Source: Candidatus Binatia bacterium (GTDB taxonomy: Bacteria; Desulfobacterota; Binatia; Bin18). From it: a DNA stretch of 37,279 nucleotides. The DNA is taken from assembly GCA_022824615.1 (NCBI GenBank), contig JAJDZM010000002.1:1-37279 (forward strand), written 5' to 3'. Positions 1-7,751 of the stretch are shown here, one piece after another. The position numbers and the translations under genes are program-made. The notes under the pieces were generated by a model. It saw only the letters and a program-made list of their open reading frames with translations, searched no databases and had not been told where the DNA came from. Within the stretch, counting starts at the first letter, position 1. The number at the start of each line of letters is the position of its first letter.

Positions 1-186
1 GAGACAACCGAGCACATCGGGTTGCTGCCGCAGGGCGGGGCAGTGCGTTGTGAGAATGGCCATCGTTTGCGCGTCGGTCAGACGGAGAGACGTGACGGTA
101 GGCTGATGTAGGACACCACAAACCGCGAGTAGACACAGAGCCCCGAGAACAATATCCAAGACGTAGCGAGAGGAGAAGCATTGCAT
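1..186 (-). CDS. Exported or membrane-anchored protein with CPxL-x8-C motif (N-terminal part, cut by window edge)
   Basis: An open frame of 62 codons runs from an ATG at 186 off the left edge of the window. It begins with a short polar stretch and then a hydrophobic segment of about 18 residues (around DIVLGALCLLAVCGV), which is a signal peptide or membrane anchor. Residues near the cut contain C-P-A-L, eight residues, then C. The same spacing occurs twice in the upstream gene at 220-1158, whose stop lies 33 bases before this start, so the two are probably co-transcribed paralogues. No family is recognised. The frame starting at the overlapping ATG at 181 is also open but lacks the hydrophobic segment, so I prefer this one. 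Confidence 0.55.
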   Translation of the reverse strand, partial: MQCFSSRYVLDIVLGALCLLAVCGVLHQPTVTSLRLTDAQTMAILTTHCPALRQQPDVLGCL

Positions 187-219
187 TGTTTTTTCTAAAT
201 CCAGAGGTCGAAATAACCA

Positions 220-1158
220 CTACTGTGCCCCCCAACGAGTGTGTGGTACTCCGAGACGGCTTCCTACGCGTACGGGCTCGGCCCGCACAGGTAGACCCTC
301 AAGGGCAGCAGGGATGAGGGCCGGCTGTGTGGTGCGCACGACTAAACCCTCCACTCCAAGCCGGACATCCCAGACCCCGTCTAGGGATATGAGATTTTGG
401 CTTTCAAATATCTCCACTGCCTTGGCGTAAGGAATCCCTGCTATCGGTGGGTTCTGGGACGACTCTGCGGACGCCGGTGTCTCAGTGGTAGGCTGATTCG
501 TGTCCGACGCCTCGGTATCTTGCGTATCCTGATCGGTCCCGTCCGAGTCCGCACTCTCTTGGCCAGACTCGCCAGACTGGGCAGTATCAGGCCCCGAGGT
601 GTCCAACTCGGACGAGTCAGGGTCAGATTCAGACTGTGGGTCAGAGGGCGGAGCAATGGTGAGGGTGGGAATGGTTCCAATCTGAGCGGGGATAAGCGCA
701 GGCGTGTCGGTCAGGACGACGATGTGTAATGTTTCGTCCACATATCCTGTCCAACAATCTTCAATGTACACTTCGTCCAGTAATGTGGGACAGACAGCCC
801 GGTAGACTTCTATGGCCTGGGGTAAGGCGGCGAGCGGGGCCGGAGGTGGAGCGGGCGGGGCAACAGTCAGGATGGGAATCAGGTCCATCTCGGCTGGGAT
901 AAGGGTCGGGGTGTCGGTGACGGCAACGATGTGCAATTCCTCGTCGGCATAGCCGGTCCAGCAGTCGGCCACATAGGCTTCGTAGGTCAATTCCGGGCAG
1001 TATTCCCGGTATACTTCTACCTCCCACGGTATCTCCGGCTCGGGGGCAGGATCATTTTCTCCCCACGCGGTGAAGACGAATAGGGAAGTGCCGAACAGGG
1101 CCAGCAGACTCACGATCAACCACCCGTACCGCCATCTCGTCGCCAGCATCGTTTTCAT
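220..1158 (-). CDS. Membrane-anchored protein with two Cys-containing repeats and an acidic Ser/Asp/Thr linker
   Basis: The protein has 312 residues and function is unknown. Residues 12-32 form one membrane segment or uncleaved signal, so the rest is probably outside the cytoplasm. Two near-identical repeats follow at about 45-100 and 115-169. Each has E-V-Y-R, C-P-x-L-x8-C-W-T-G-Y, H-I-V, then T-D-T-P-x-L-I-P-A and a closing I-P-x-L-T-x-A-P-P. A low-complexity linker rich in S, D, T and E spans about 173-235. Residues 244-297 look like a third, degenerate copy that keeps P-A-L-I-P-A and G-L-P-V but lacks the cysteines. The paired cysteines suggest a disulfide within each repeat (inference). 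The cut gene at 1-186 carries the same motif. A GGAGG lies about 22 bases before the ATG, too far to be a normal ribosome site. Confidence 0.7.
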   Translation of the reverse strand: MKTMLATRWRYGWLIVSLLALFGTSLFVFTAWGENDPAPEPEIPWEVEVYREYCPELTYEAYVADCWTGYADEELHIVAVTDTPTLIPAEMDLIPILTVAPPAPPPAPLAALPQAIEVYRAVCPTLLDEVYIEDCWTGYVDETLHIVVLTDTPALIPAQIGTIPTLTIAPPSDPQSESDPDSSELDTSGPDTAQSGESGQESADSDGTDQDTQDTEASDTNQPTTETPASAESSQNPPIAGIPYAKAVEIFESQNLISLDGVWDVRLGVEGLVVRTTQPALIPAALEGLPVRAEPVRVGSRLGVPHTRWGAQ

Positions 1159-1259
1159 ACGCGCGAGCCTATTTTCTTCCTCCCAAGAGCGTCAAGAACG
1201 GGCATTCGACAGCAGATAGGACAAGGGTAGCAAGGGCGAGAGCGGCCCTTCCCTGCCCG

Positions 1260-1676
1260 TTAAAACGACTCCGGCATACCGCCTACTTTTGGCACATCCG
1301 GGTGCATCACATCCCACGGCTGGGCACTGGCCACATAAATATCCCGCTGAGGCTGATACCAGCTTGGGTCGTCCAGGCTGCCCGCGTACAGCACCCTGAA
1401 GTCCGGCGCAGCCCCGTTGGTTAACAGGACGGGAGAGCCGCAGGAGGGGCAGAACGAACGGCCCATAGTGTGACCACGGTCAGCCGACTTCTCATACCAA
1501 GCCAGATCGCCCGTGAGAGAAAAGTTGGATTTTTTGACAATGACCGCCGCAAAATAGGCGCTGCCGGTTGCGCGCTGGCAGTCCCGACAATGGCAGTTTC
1601 CCATATAGAGCGGTTCAGCAGTACAGGTATAGCGGACCGCACCACACGCACAGCCACCGGAAAATGGTGTCTTCAT
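1260..1676 (-). CDS. GFA / CENP-V family zinc protein
   Basis: This 138-residue protein belongs to the family of glutathione-dependent formaldehyde-activating enzymes, small beta-folds binding two zinc ions. It shows G-G-C-A-C-G-A-V-R-Y (C9, C11), then N-C-H-C-R-D-C-Q (C28, C30, C33) followed by R-A-T-G-S, and later F-C-P-S-C-G-S-P. These are the family's cysteine sets in order and the length is normal. The start is the ATG at 1676, preceded by GGAGG with six bases of spacing; an upstream TTG at 1682 would sit on the ribosome site. Most members have no proven substrate, and the formaldehyde role is known only for Gfa of Paracoccus. It may detoxify an aldehyde or thiol adduct for the adjoining catabolic genes, but that is a guess from context. 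Confidence 0.85.
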   Translation of the reverse strand: MKTPFSGGCACGAVRYTCTAEPLYMGNCHCRDCQRATGSAYFAAVIVKKSNFSLTGDLAWYEKSADRGHTMGRSFCPSCGSPVLLTNGAAPDFRVLYAGSLDDPSWYQPQRDIYVASAQPWDVMHPDVPKVGGMPESF

Positions 1677-1730
1677 ATGCAACCTCCTTCAGCAGTATCG
1701 AGAATAAAATTCTGGCAGTAGAACTCCTTG

Positions 1731-2885
1731 TCAGGCCGCAACCGCGGGATGTAGCTCTTTCAGACGTGGGTACACTTCTCGGGCAAAAAGTTTCATGCCC
1801 TTGACCGTCTCTTGATGGTCGAGAAAGCCAGCCTGTCCCATCAGGAGAATGTGACCAAAGCCGCCGACGTGTTCGTAAAACTTGATGATTTGACGGTAAA
1901 CGGAGTCCGGGTTGCCGGCAAAGACCAGCCCGTGCTCCATAAAGCTCTCCAGTTGCGGATTCTGGAACATCTTGAACACGCCCGAGGCCGGTCCTTTCAT
2001 CGCGCCGGCCATCGCCTGTGGAGGATGATAGCCTGGCGGGCTGGTAAACTGGAACGGCACCTTATTGGCCTCCACATACCACATCAGCTTGCGCGCCCCG
2101 GCATAGCCTTCCTCATCCGTCTCGCCCGTGTAGACCAGGGCGGCATAGGCAAAACGATCCAGGCCGGCGGGGGGAAGGCCGAGTTCGGCCCGGCGCGTCC
2201 GATAAGCATCAAACACCTGTTTCGACCCGTCGAAGCCGGTCAAAAAGCAGGCCACAATCGTGCCGCGCTCCCCAACCGCCTGCGCCGAGCCCGGACTGAG
2301 CGCCGTGATCCAGACGGGCGGATGCGGCTCCTGATAAGGTCGGGGCCAGATATTGACCTGACGATGGTGAAAATATTTGCCCTCCCAATTAAATGGCCCG
2401 TCGTGACTGGTCCAGGCCTTGAGAATCAAGTCGTACGCTTCCCAAAAGCGCTCCATCATGCGCGTGGGTCGATGGTTGCCGGCCGACATCTCGTACGGCA
2501 CTCCGCGCACAAAGCCGACCTCCAGGCGTCCGCGGGAGTAGACATCGACCATAGCCATCTCTTCTGCCACCCGCACGGGCTCGCGCCGGTTGGCAATCGG
2601 GTTGCCGAGAATCAGCAAGCGGGCCGTTTTGGTTTCACGGGCGAGGATACCCATGACGATGGGCCCGCCTGGGTTGAGATTGGTCGCGGTCTGATGGTGC
2701 TCGTTCACCATGATGTCGAGCCCCAACTCCTCGGCAATCAGCCATTCGTCGATAAAGCGGTGATACAGGTCGGCCCCGATTTTCGGGTCGTAGTAACGAT
2801 TCGGGAGAGTCACACGGATCGAGTCGTACTCTTTCGCATCGGGCAGCAGATGGTAGGCGTTTTCGCTGAAATGCCAGGCACGCAT
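1731..2885 (-). CDS. LLM class flavin-dependent oxidoreductase
   Basis: This 384-residue protein is a bacterial luciferase-like monooxygenase of the FMN or F420 TIM-barrel superfamily. Family features include W-L-I-A-E-E-L-G-L-D near the N-terminus followed by the N-E-H-H substrate-side histidines, E-E-M-A-M-V-D-V-Y-S-R-G-R-L-E-V-G-F-V-R-G around the flavin phosphate loop, and P-H-P-P-V-W-I-T. Such enzymes use reduced flavin from a separate reductase to oxygenate small organics. No reductase gene is next to it. The start is ATG 2885, eight bases after AAGGAG; the GTG two codons upstream is too close to that site. It leads a minus-strand set with the hydrolase (20-base gap), amidohydrolase and VOC dioxygenase. 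It is clearly different from the second LLM enzyme at 8758. Confidence 0.9.
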   Translation of the reverse strand: MRAWHFSENAYHLLPDAKEYDSIRVTLPNRYYDPKIGADLYHRFIDEWLIAEELGLDIMVNEHHQTATNLNPGGPIVMGILARETKTARLLILGNPIANRREPVRVAEEMAMVDVYSRGRLEVGFVRGVPYEMSAGNHRPTRMMERFWEAYDLILKAWTSHDGPFNWEGKYFHHRQVNIWPRPYQEPHPPVWITALSPGSAQAVGERGTIVACFLTGFDGSKQVFDAYRTRRAELGLPPAGLDRFAYAALVYTGETDEEGYAGARKLMWYVEANKVPFQFTSPPGYHPPQAMAGAMKGPASGVFKMFQNPQLESFMEHGLVFAGNPDSVYRQIIKFYEHVGGFGHILLMGQAGFLDHQETVKGMKLFAREVYPRLKELHPAVAA

Positions 2886-2905
2886 GAACACGGCTCCTTT
2901 ATCAT

Positions 2906-3697
2906 CTATGTTGAGGCAAGAAACGCACCGACCCGCTCGACGAAGACTTCCGGCTGTTCCACGTGCGGCCAGTGGCCGGCTCGGTCAATAACGGCAAGCT
3001 GCGCACCGGGAATAGCGTCACGATAGGCCGCACCATAATAGCCGGGGGTCACAAAACGATCACTCGCCCCCCAGATGAGCAGCGTCGGAATAGCGATCCG
3101 GTGCAAACGCTGACGCAATTTCGGATTATGAAAATACGGCTCCCAGGCATACAGGGCGGTTGCTTCCCGGTTGCGGGCAATCACAAGGAGTTCGTCATCG
3201 GACAGGCCGGTATAATCAAGCGCGGCCTGGGCGGGGTCGTGGTATTGCAGCCGCGCGACCTCTTCTGGTGGCAGGGCAAAAATATCCGGGATATCCCGCG
3301 TCTCCCGGTCACCGACCTTGATACCGAGCGGCGCAACCAAGACCAGCCGGCTGAGGCGAGCCGTAGACTTCACCGCCATTTCGGCGGCTATCCAGCCACC
3401 GAGCGAGCAGCCGATGACAACCGCATCGCGGAGATCATACTCATCGAGCAGATCGAGATAGAGATAGGCCAGGTCGTCCACCGTGTCGATATCGGCCATG
3501 TCGGGCGCATGACCAAAGCCGGGATGGGTCGGCAGGATCACTCGACCCTGATTCGCCAACAGAGCAGAAAACGGAGCCTGAGGATACGGCCCGTCCTCAC
3601 CGTGCAGGACGAATATCGGACGGCCCTGTCCCTGCTCATAGACGTCAAGTTGTACGTCGTGCAGCGTCAACCGGCGCGACTGGATGGGAGGACTCAT
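2906..3697 (-). CDS. Alpha/beta hydrolase (possible C-C bond or ester hydrolase)
   Basis: This 263-residue protein is a typical single-domain alpha/beta hydrolase. The nucleophile elbow is G-C-S-L-G-G with Ser98, the acid is Asp213 in G-A-S-D-R-F-V, and the base is His242 in A-G-H-W-P-H-V-E-Q-P. The oxyanion loop H-G-E-D-G lies at 32-36 instead of the more usual H-G-x-G-x. Lying in the same strand set as an extradiol-type dioxygenase, it could hydrolyse the meta-cleavage product, as BphD and MhpC do. An esterase or lactonase role is equally possible from sequence alone. The start is ATG 3697 with a weak AGGTGA before it. The gap to the amidohydrolase upstream is 71 bases. Confidence 0.85.
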   Translation of the reverse strand: MSPPIQSRRLTLHDVQLDVYEQGQGRPIFVLHGEDGPYPQAPFSALLANQGRVILPTHPGFGHAPDMADIDTVDDLAYLYLDLLDEYDLRDAVVIGCSLGGWIAAEMAVKSTARLSRLVLVAPLGIKVGDRETRDIPDIFALPPEEVARLQYHDPAQAALDYTGLSDDELLVIARNREATALYAWEPYFHNPKLRQRLHRIAIPTLLIWGASDRFVTPGYYGAAYRDAIPGAQLAVIDRAGHWPHVEQPEVFVERVGAFLAST

Positions 3698-3768
3698 GGT
3701 TCACCTGTGTCTAGCAGAACTGTACGGTGATATAGGTTGCAACTCCGCACCGCAATCGAGACTTCCGT

Positions 3769-4734
3769 TCACACCGCAAACAAACGTTCAGCGTTTCCGT
3801 GCAATATCTGTTCGCGTTCGGCATCCGAGCAGGCCAGTTGCTCCACCAACTCAATGGGCCGCTGCCAGGAGCCGTAGGGATGATCCGTACCCAGCACGAG
3901 TTGCTGGGCTCCCATCATCGACAGGCACCATTCCAGCGGTTCCGGCTCATAGGCCACCGTATCCATATACAGCTTTTTCAGAAACCGACTCGGTTCCTGC
4001 ACTACGTCCTCCCCGCCAAAAGCCCCCAGCATGCCGTCCAGCCGACCCATCAGATACGGCACGGTCGCGCCAACGTGGGGGATGATGATCGGCGCGTCCG
4101 CATAGTCTGCCAGTACCCCGGACAGGGCCAGACGCATGGCGGCCAGCGTATTATCGACCATGAACGCCAGCACCGGCACCGGCACCAGGTCCATCAAATA
4201 GCGCTGATTCAAGGGAACAGTGGGATGGATAAAAATGGGCCGGCCGAGTTCGGCCATACGCGCGAAAACGGGGCGGAACTCGGGAGAGTCGAGCGGTTTG
4301 TCGTTGATATTGGAATACAGTTGAAGGCCCCGAAAGTTGAGTTCCGAGAGACAGCGATCGAGTTCCCTGAGCGTCGCCTCAGGGTCCCCAAAACCCAAAG
4401 TCGCATAGCCCCAGAAGCGATCCGGGTGAGCAGCAATGAGGTCGGCCAGGAGATCATTCGCAATCCGGGCCAACTCATCAGCCTGAGCGCCCCCGACCCG
4501 GTCCGGGCCGGGCACGGCAAGACTCAGGACGGAGATGTCGATACCGGCCTTATCCATATGCGCCAGCTTGGTCGGCATATCGTGCAGGGGCGGCAGCATG
4601 GGAATAGTCAGGCCCTGACAGCAGTGAAAATGGTACGTGCCGTCCACCAGCCGGGTGTAGGGGAAGTCGCTCCGTTTTTCGAGCGTGCGGGCGATGTGCT
4701 CAGATAAGAAATGAGTGTGAACATCGATTTTCAT
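3769..4734 (-). CDS. Amidohydrolase family 2 protein (ACMSD / resorcylate decarboxylase-like)
   Basis: This 321-residue protein is a metal-dependent amidohydrolase of the group that includes ACMSD and gamma-resorcylate decarboxylase, which remove CO2 from aromatic or muconate acids. The metal ligands are visible: His6 and His8 in D-V-H-T-H, His170 in F-I-H-P-T, His220 in I-I-P-H-V-G-A-T, and Asp284 in G-T-D-H-P-Y. P-Y-L-M-G-R-L-D follows His220 as in the family. The start ATG has GGAGGGCGAGC before it. It lies between an alpha/beta hydrolase and a VOC dioxygenase, a setting that fits decarboxylation or hydrolysis of a ring-cleavage intermediate. Many relatives act only as hydrolases, so the reaction is not settled. 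Confidence 0.88.
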   Translation of the reverse strand: MKIDVHTHFLSEHIARTLEKRSDFPYTRLVDGTYHFHCCQGLTIPMLPPLHDMPTKLAHMDKAGIDISVLSLAVPGPDRVGGAQADELARIANDLLADLIAAHPDRFWGYATLGFGDPEATLRELDRCLSELNFRGLQLYSNINDKPLDSPEFRPVFARMAELGRPIFIHPTVPLNQRYLMDLVPVPVLAFMVDNTLAAMRLALSGVLADYADAPIIIPHVGATVPYLMGRLDGMLGAFGGEDVVQEPSRFLKKLYMDTVAYEPEPLEWCLSMMGAQQLVLGTDHPYGSWQRPIELVEQLACSDAEREQILHGNAERLFAV

Positions 4735-4763
4735 GCTCGCCCTCCTCTCTCTTTACGCCAGCT

Positions 4764-5669
4764 TTATCCAGCCTTGCGGGCTTCACTCCGCACGTCAAAG
4801 CCGCCTTCTTCGGGCGCGTGGCCATAGACGTCGCGCACATAGTATTCGGACTGATGAGTCGCGGGCCGCCCGCCCCAGCCATACTCGATCAGCCAGCCCG
4901 AGGGCGTGCGGAAATAGAAGGAATACATGTGGTCGTTGGAGTGTTTGCCGGGTGTAATGGCGACCGGCACCTTATGCTCACGGACGATCTCATGGGTCAG
5001 GCCCACGTCGTCCAGATTGTCGACCTCGACCATAATATGGTTGAGGCGCTGCTTGGACGGGCCGATCCCAAAGGCCACGGAGTGGTCTCGCTCATTGCAG
5101 TGCATAAAGACTGGCGCGATGACCTGCTTGCCTCTTTGAATCTTGTATTCCACGCTGCCGCGCATGCCCAGGGCACGGTAAAAGCGGTAGGCCGCCTCCG
5201 TATCCTGTTGGCCGACGATACAGTGTCCCAAGCCGCCCGCGCCGGTCTTGAAGCGGCCGTGCATGCGGCGTCCGGGATAAAACGGCTGGCTGAACTGGAC
5301 CTGCGGACCGTGAAAAATTTCAACCGGATTGCCGTTGGGGTCGGCGAGTTTCAGCACTTCCAGCACGCGGCGCTCGGCAGCCTCGTCCGGCGACCCCAGG
5401 CGGTAGGCAATATCCGCCTCGGACAACTGCTGCTGCATCTGCCCGAACTCTTCGGGCCCGGCAACCCGAAAGCCCAGATAGAGCAGATCGTCGCTCGGGT
5501 CGTCATGCAGGACAATCCGATGATGCCAATAGTCCATGCGCGCGTAGCAGCGGTCGCCTTCTCCTTCATCCGCAATTTCCCAGCCAATGATATTGGCCGC
5601 AAAATGCTTCCAGGTGTCGATATCCTTGACGCCAACACCCATATAGCCCAACTCTGTGACGTGAATCAT
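4764..5669 (-). CDS. Type I extradiol dioxygenase (VOC family, two-domain)
   Basis: This 301-residue protein has two vicinal-oxygen-chelate modules like 2,3-dihydroxybiphenyl 1,2-dioxygenase (BphC). Iron ligands are present: His149 (G-L-G-H-C-I-V), His211 (L-N-H-I-M-V-E-V) and Glu262 (W-L-I-E-Y-G-W). They sit close to BphC His146, His210 and Glu260. Second-shell residues His196, His243 and Tyr252 also align, so the enzyme should be active. It would open a catechol ring beside a hydroxyl using Fe(II) and O2. The start is ATG 5669 after AGGAGGGAAAT; an upstream in-frame ATG at 5690 would place that ribosome site inside the gene. It is the first gene of the minus-strand set and is divergent from the DUF104-like gene. 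Confidence 0.92.
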   Translation of the reverse strand: MIHVTELGYMGVGVKDIDTWKHFAANIIGWEIADEGEGDRCYARMDYWHHRIVLHDDPSDDLLYLGFRVAGPEEFGQMQQQLSEADIAYRLGSPDEAAERRVLEVLKLADPNGNPVEIFHGPQVQFSQPFYPGRRMHGRFKTGAGGLGHCIVGQQDTEAAYRFYRALGMRGSVEYKIQRGKQVIAPVFMHCNERDHSVAFGIGPSKQRLNHIMVEVDNLDDVGLTHEIVREHKVPVAITPGKHSNDHMYSFYFRTPSGWLIEYGWGGRPATHQSEYYVRDVYGHAPEEGGFDVRSEARKAG

Positions 5670-5774
5670 ATTTCCCTCCTGTGGTGACATGGCTGATTAC
5701 TCCCGTTTGATTCCGGCGCGTTGATCTTTGCCTGACGGCGCTATAGAGAAATAATGAAAATGGAGGCCGAGGTC

Positions 5775-5987
5775 ATGGCTGACAAGATCTATGAATGCAC
5801 TATAGCAAATGGCCAAGTCGTGCCACCTGCGGGCATACATTTGCCGGAAAACTGCCGCGTGTGGCTGACGGTACACGAGGAGGCCACACGTCCGCCTGCA
5901 AGAATCCACAGTCCCCGTCTCGTTCATCCGGAACACGCTCAACATTTCGAAATGGAAGTCGAAGATGTGAGCGATGCCCAAATATGA
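5775..5987 (+). CDS. DUF104 / AF2212-like antitoxin-type small protein
   Basis: This 70-residue protein begins with K-I-Y-E-C-T-I-A-N-G-Q-V-V-P-P and continues P-E-N-C-R-V-W-L-T-V. That is the short beta-strand pattern of the AF2212-like (DUF104) proteins usually listed as antitoxins. The acidic tail ends in E-V-E-D-V-S-D-A-Q-I. The start is ATG 5775 after GGAGGCCGAGGTC; the upstream ATG at 5754 would bury that site. Its end overlaps by 14 bases the start of a decayed retropepsin-like gene, so the two were a translationally coupled pair. With the partner broken, this gene is probably an orphan. The function of the family is poorly established. Confidence 0.6.
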   Translation: MADKIYECTIANGQVVPPAGIHLPENCRVWLTVHEEATRPPARIHSPRLVHPEHAQHFEMEVEDVSDAQI

Positions 5988-6146
5988 CGCATCGCAGTTT
6001 GACCCACCGGCACCAATGGCCTTGGTGACGGTCCATTCACCCAGGAATGGAATGTCTTGAAACGTTGTTCCCTTCTGCTTGACGGCCCGAATCTGACTTG
6101 GGACGAATATCAGGAAGACACTGGAGCAAGACGGGAGTCGCCATGA
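5974..6146 (+). pseudogene. Remnant of a retropepsin-like aspartic protease gene (internal deletion and frame change)
   Basis: An ATG at 5974 opens 28 codons, M-P-K-Y-D-A-S-Q-F-D-P-P-A-P and on to V-T-V-H-S-P-R-N-G, before a stop at 6058. This is the usual N-terminus of small retropepsin-like proteins found beside DUF104-type genes. From about 6042 the next frame reads E-W-N-V-L-K-R, then L-L-L-D-G-P-N-L-T-W, which is the usual C-terminus. It stops at 6144 in an ATGA overlap with the MetE-like start. The central part carrying the catalytic D-T/S-G-A is missing, so an out-of-frame internal deletion has joined the two ends. The family match is from memory of such proteins and was not searched. 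Confidence 0.55.
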
Positions 6147-7141
6147 TCCGAACAACGGTCGTAGGAAGTTGGCCGCTGCCTGAACAATACCGGCACCGCT
6201 TATTGCAGTATCACCGAGGGCAGTTGCCCGACATGCTCGTCAAACCGACACTGAGCGGTGCGGCAGAAGTCGCCATCCGCGAGCAGCAGGCGACCGGCGT
6301 GACCCAGTTCATGGGCGGCGAGTTTTTCGCCGAGGTCTTCATTCAGCACATTCCCCGCCAACTGACCGGCATCCGCCTGGTGAAACCCCAGGCCGACGAA
6401 TTGCGGACGTATAGGGATGTGGCTCGCTACGAACTGACCGGCGATATTGAGGCGCCCCGCGGGCTGGGTTATGTCGAGGCATTCCGCCGCGAATCTCATA
6501 TTGAACCGAGCCTGGGCAAAGTTGCCGTGCCCGGCCCCTTGGAAGTGCTCGGACACCTCAAGTGGACGGACGCGATCCGGGCCCAGCTTCCGCGGGCCAT
6601 CGAGATCGTCAATCGGGAGCTACGCGGGCTCGCGGCAGCCAAGGTCCGGGAGATTCAACTCGATATTCCCACGGTCGCCATCCGCTCCGTCCTGGGCCGT
6701 CTCGCTCCCGAAGAGGCGGCCGATGTCATCGCCCGGAGCTTTGAAGGGGTGGACGCGCTCAAGACCATCCACTGTTGCCTGGGTGATCTCGGTTCGCAGT
6801 CGGCCGTCACCACCCATAATCTCCACGCCCTGCTACCCTATATTGAGCGCCTGGCCGGTGTGATCGACAAGGTCCACCTGGAATGCTCCCATCCCGGACA
6901 GTGGGCCGACCGGGCCTGTCTGCGCGATATTCCTACGGGCATGCAGGTCATTGCCGGCATTGTCGATGTCAAAGCGCCGGTCGAAACCAATGTGCAGATT
7001 GAGGAGCGCATTCGTGAGGTGCTCAAATATGTCGAAGCAGACCGGCTGTGGATTGCGCCGTCCTGCGGCCTGGGCCGCCGCACAGCGGACATTGCCATGG
7101 GCAAAGTCTCACGCATGGTTGAGGTAGCAAAGCGCAGCTGA
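6143..7141 (+). CDS. MetE C-terminal-like zinc methyl/thiol transferase (core-MetE type)
   Basis: This 332-residue protein matches only the C-terminal catalytic barrel of cobalamin-independent methionine synthase. The zinc ligands are kept: His210 and Cys212 (T-I-H-C-C), Glu247 (H-L-E-C-S) and Cys308 (P-S-C-G-L-G). The Glu-to-Cys spacing of 61 equals that of E. coli MetE (Glu665 to Cys726). The folate-binding N-terminal half is absent. Such stand-alone cores include core-MetE methionine synthases and epoxyalkane:coenzyme M transferases. Here it heads a plus-strand set with the hydroquinone dioxygenase, so a role in moving a methyl or thiol group on the catabolic substrate is possible. The start is ATG 6143 after GGGAG, overlapping the stop of the decayed gene before it. 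Confidence 0.8.
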   Translation: MIRTTVVGSWPLPEQYRHRLLQYHRGQLPDMLVKPTLSGAAEVAIREQQATGVTQFMGGEFFAEVFIQHIPRQLTGIRLVKPQADELRTYRDVARYELTGDIEAPRGLGYVEAFRRESHIEPSLGKVAVPGPLEVLGHLKWTDAIRAQLPRAIEIVNRELRGLAAAKVREIQLDIPTVAIRSVLGRLAPEEAADVIARSFEGVDALKTIHCCLGDLGSQSAVTTHNLHALLPYIERLAGVIDKVHLECSHPGQWADRACLRDIPTGMQVIAGIVDVKAPVETNVQIEERIREVLKYVEADRLWIAPSCGLGRRTADIAMGKVSRMVEVAKRS

Positions 7142-7192
7142 CACAGGCTATGTTCACGGCCGAACAGGTCGGCAGTATCAGGAGGGAGCAGT

Positions 7193-7693
7193 ATGCCGGA
7201 ATACACGACCGTGTTTGGTTCCCTGGAACGGTATGAGAAAGGCCGGGTCGAGATCATTAATGACCAGGCCCAGCATTATGCCTTTTCCAATATCTTCGAA
7301 GTCGCCTCTCAGGCCCAGCCGTACGAAAAGATTGCCGTGGCGAAAAACCTGGAGTACGTGGTCGAAGTCCTGCGCGCGGAAGGCCGCTCAGACTGGTTTA
7401 CCGCTACGCACGATGAATTCGCGGTGGTAATGGACGGACACCTGGAGCTTCATCTGGTCAAACTCGACGACCCGGCCTCCGTTGTGTCGCCGGACACGCA
7501 AGGGTCCGTGCGCCTACAAGGGCCACCCGTCGGCAAACCGATGGGCTGGCTGAAACTCCGGCGCGGGCATCAGGCCCTGCTGCCGGCCGGTGCGGCCTAT
7601 CAGTTCCTTGCCGAACAGCCGTGCGTCATACTGCTGCAAACGCTGAAAGGCCCGCTCACGGTCGAAAAATGGGCGGATATTTGCGCGGGCTAG
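7193..7693 (+). CDS. Hydroquinone 1,2-dioxygenase, small subunit
   Basis: This 166-residue cupin-like protein corresponds in size and position to the small subunit of two-component hydroquinone dioxygenases (HapC, PnpC, HqdA types). Visible features are the A-T-H-D-E-F-A-V-V-M-D-G-H-L-E-L cupin strand near 72-87 and the later L-L-P-A-G-A-A-Y-Q-F. In the known enzymes this subunit supports the iron-carrying large subunit, which is encoded 58 bases downstream. The start ATG follows AGGAGGGAGCAGT. The complex cleaves hydroquinone to 4-hydroxymuconic semialdehyde in 4-nitrophenol and 4-hydroxyacetophenone breakdown. Assignment rests mainly on its pairing with the large subunit. Closely related proteins are sometimes labelled hydroxyquinol dioxygenase. 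Confidence 0.82.
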   Translation: MPEYTTVFGSLERYEKGRVEIINDQAQHYAFSNIFEVASQAQPYEKIAVAKNLEYVVEVLRAEGRSDWFTATHDEFAVVMDGHLELHLVKLDDPASVVSPDTQGSVRLQGPPVGKPMGWLKLRRGHQALLPAGAAYQFLAEQPCVILLQTLKGPLTVEKWADICAG

Positions 7694-7701
7694 CATACCT
7701 A

Positions 7702-7735
7702 CCCTCACCCTAGCCCTCTCCCAGGGGGAGAGGGG
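7702..7735. repeat. Palindromic repeat of the CCCTCTCCC type between dioxygenase subunit genes
   Basis: CCCTCTCCC at 7714-7722 pairs perfectly with GGGAGAGGG at 7726-7734 across a three-base loop, preceded by CCCTCACCCTAG. A second copy of the stem lies at 36161-36182. Its place inside an operon argues against a strong terminator; it may be a dispersed REP-like element that stabilises or separates the two mRNAs. Confidence 0.65.
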
Positions 7736-7751
7736 AAGAAGGAGACAGACG

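Noticed and set aside
1812-3026. 404-codon plus-strand open frame
   Set aside because: Antisense of the first LLM gene and of the hydrolase end; its composition is Arg/Gly/His-rich shadow reading in GC-rich DNA.
5721-5747. Promoter-like TTGATC and TATAGA before the DUF104-like gene
   Set aside because: The spacer is only 15 bases and neither hexamer is close to consensus.
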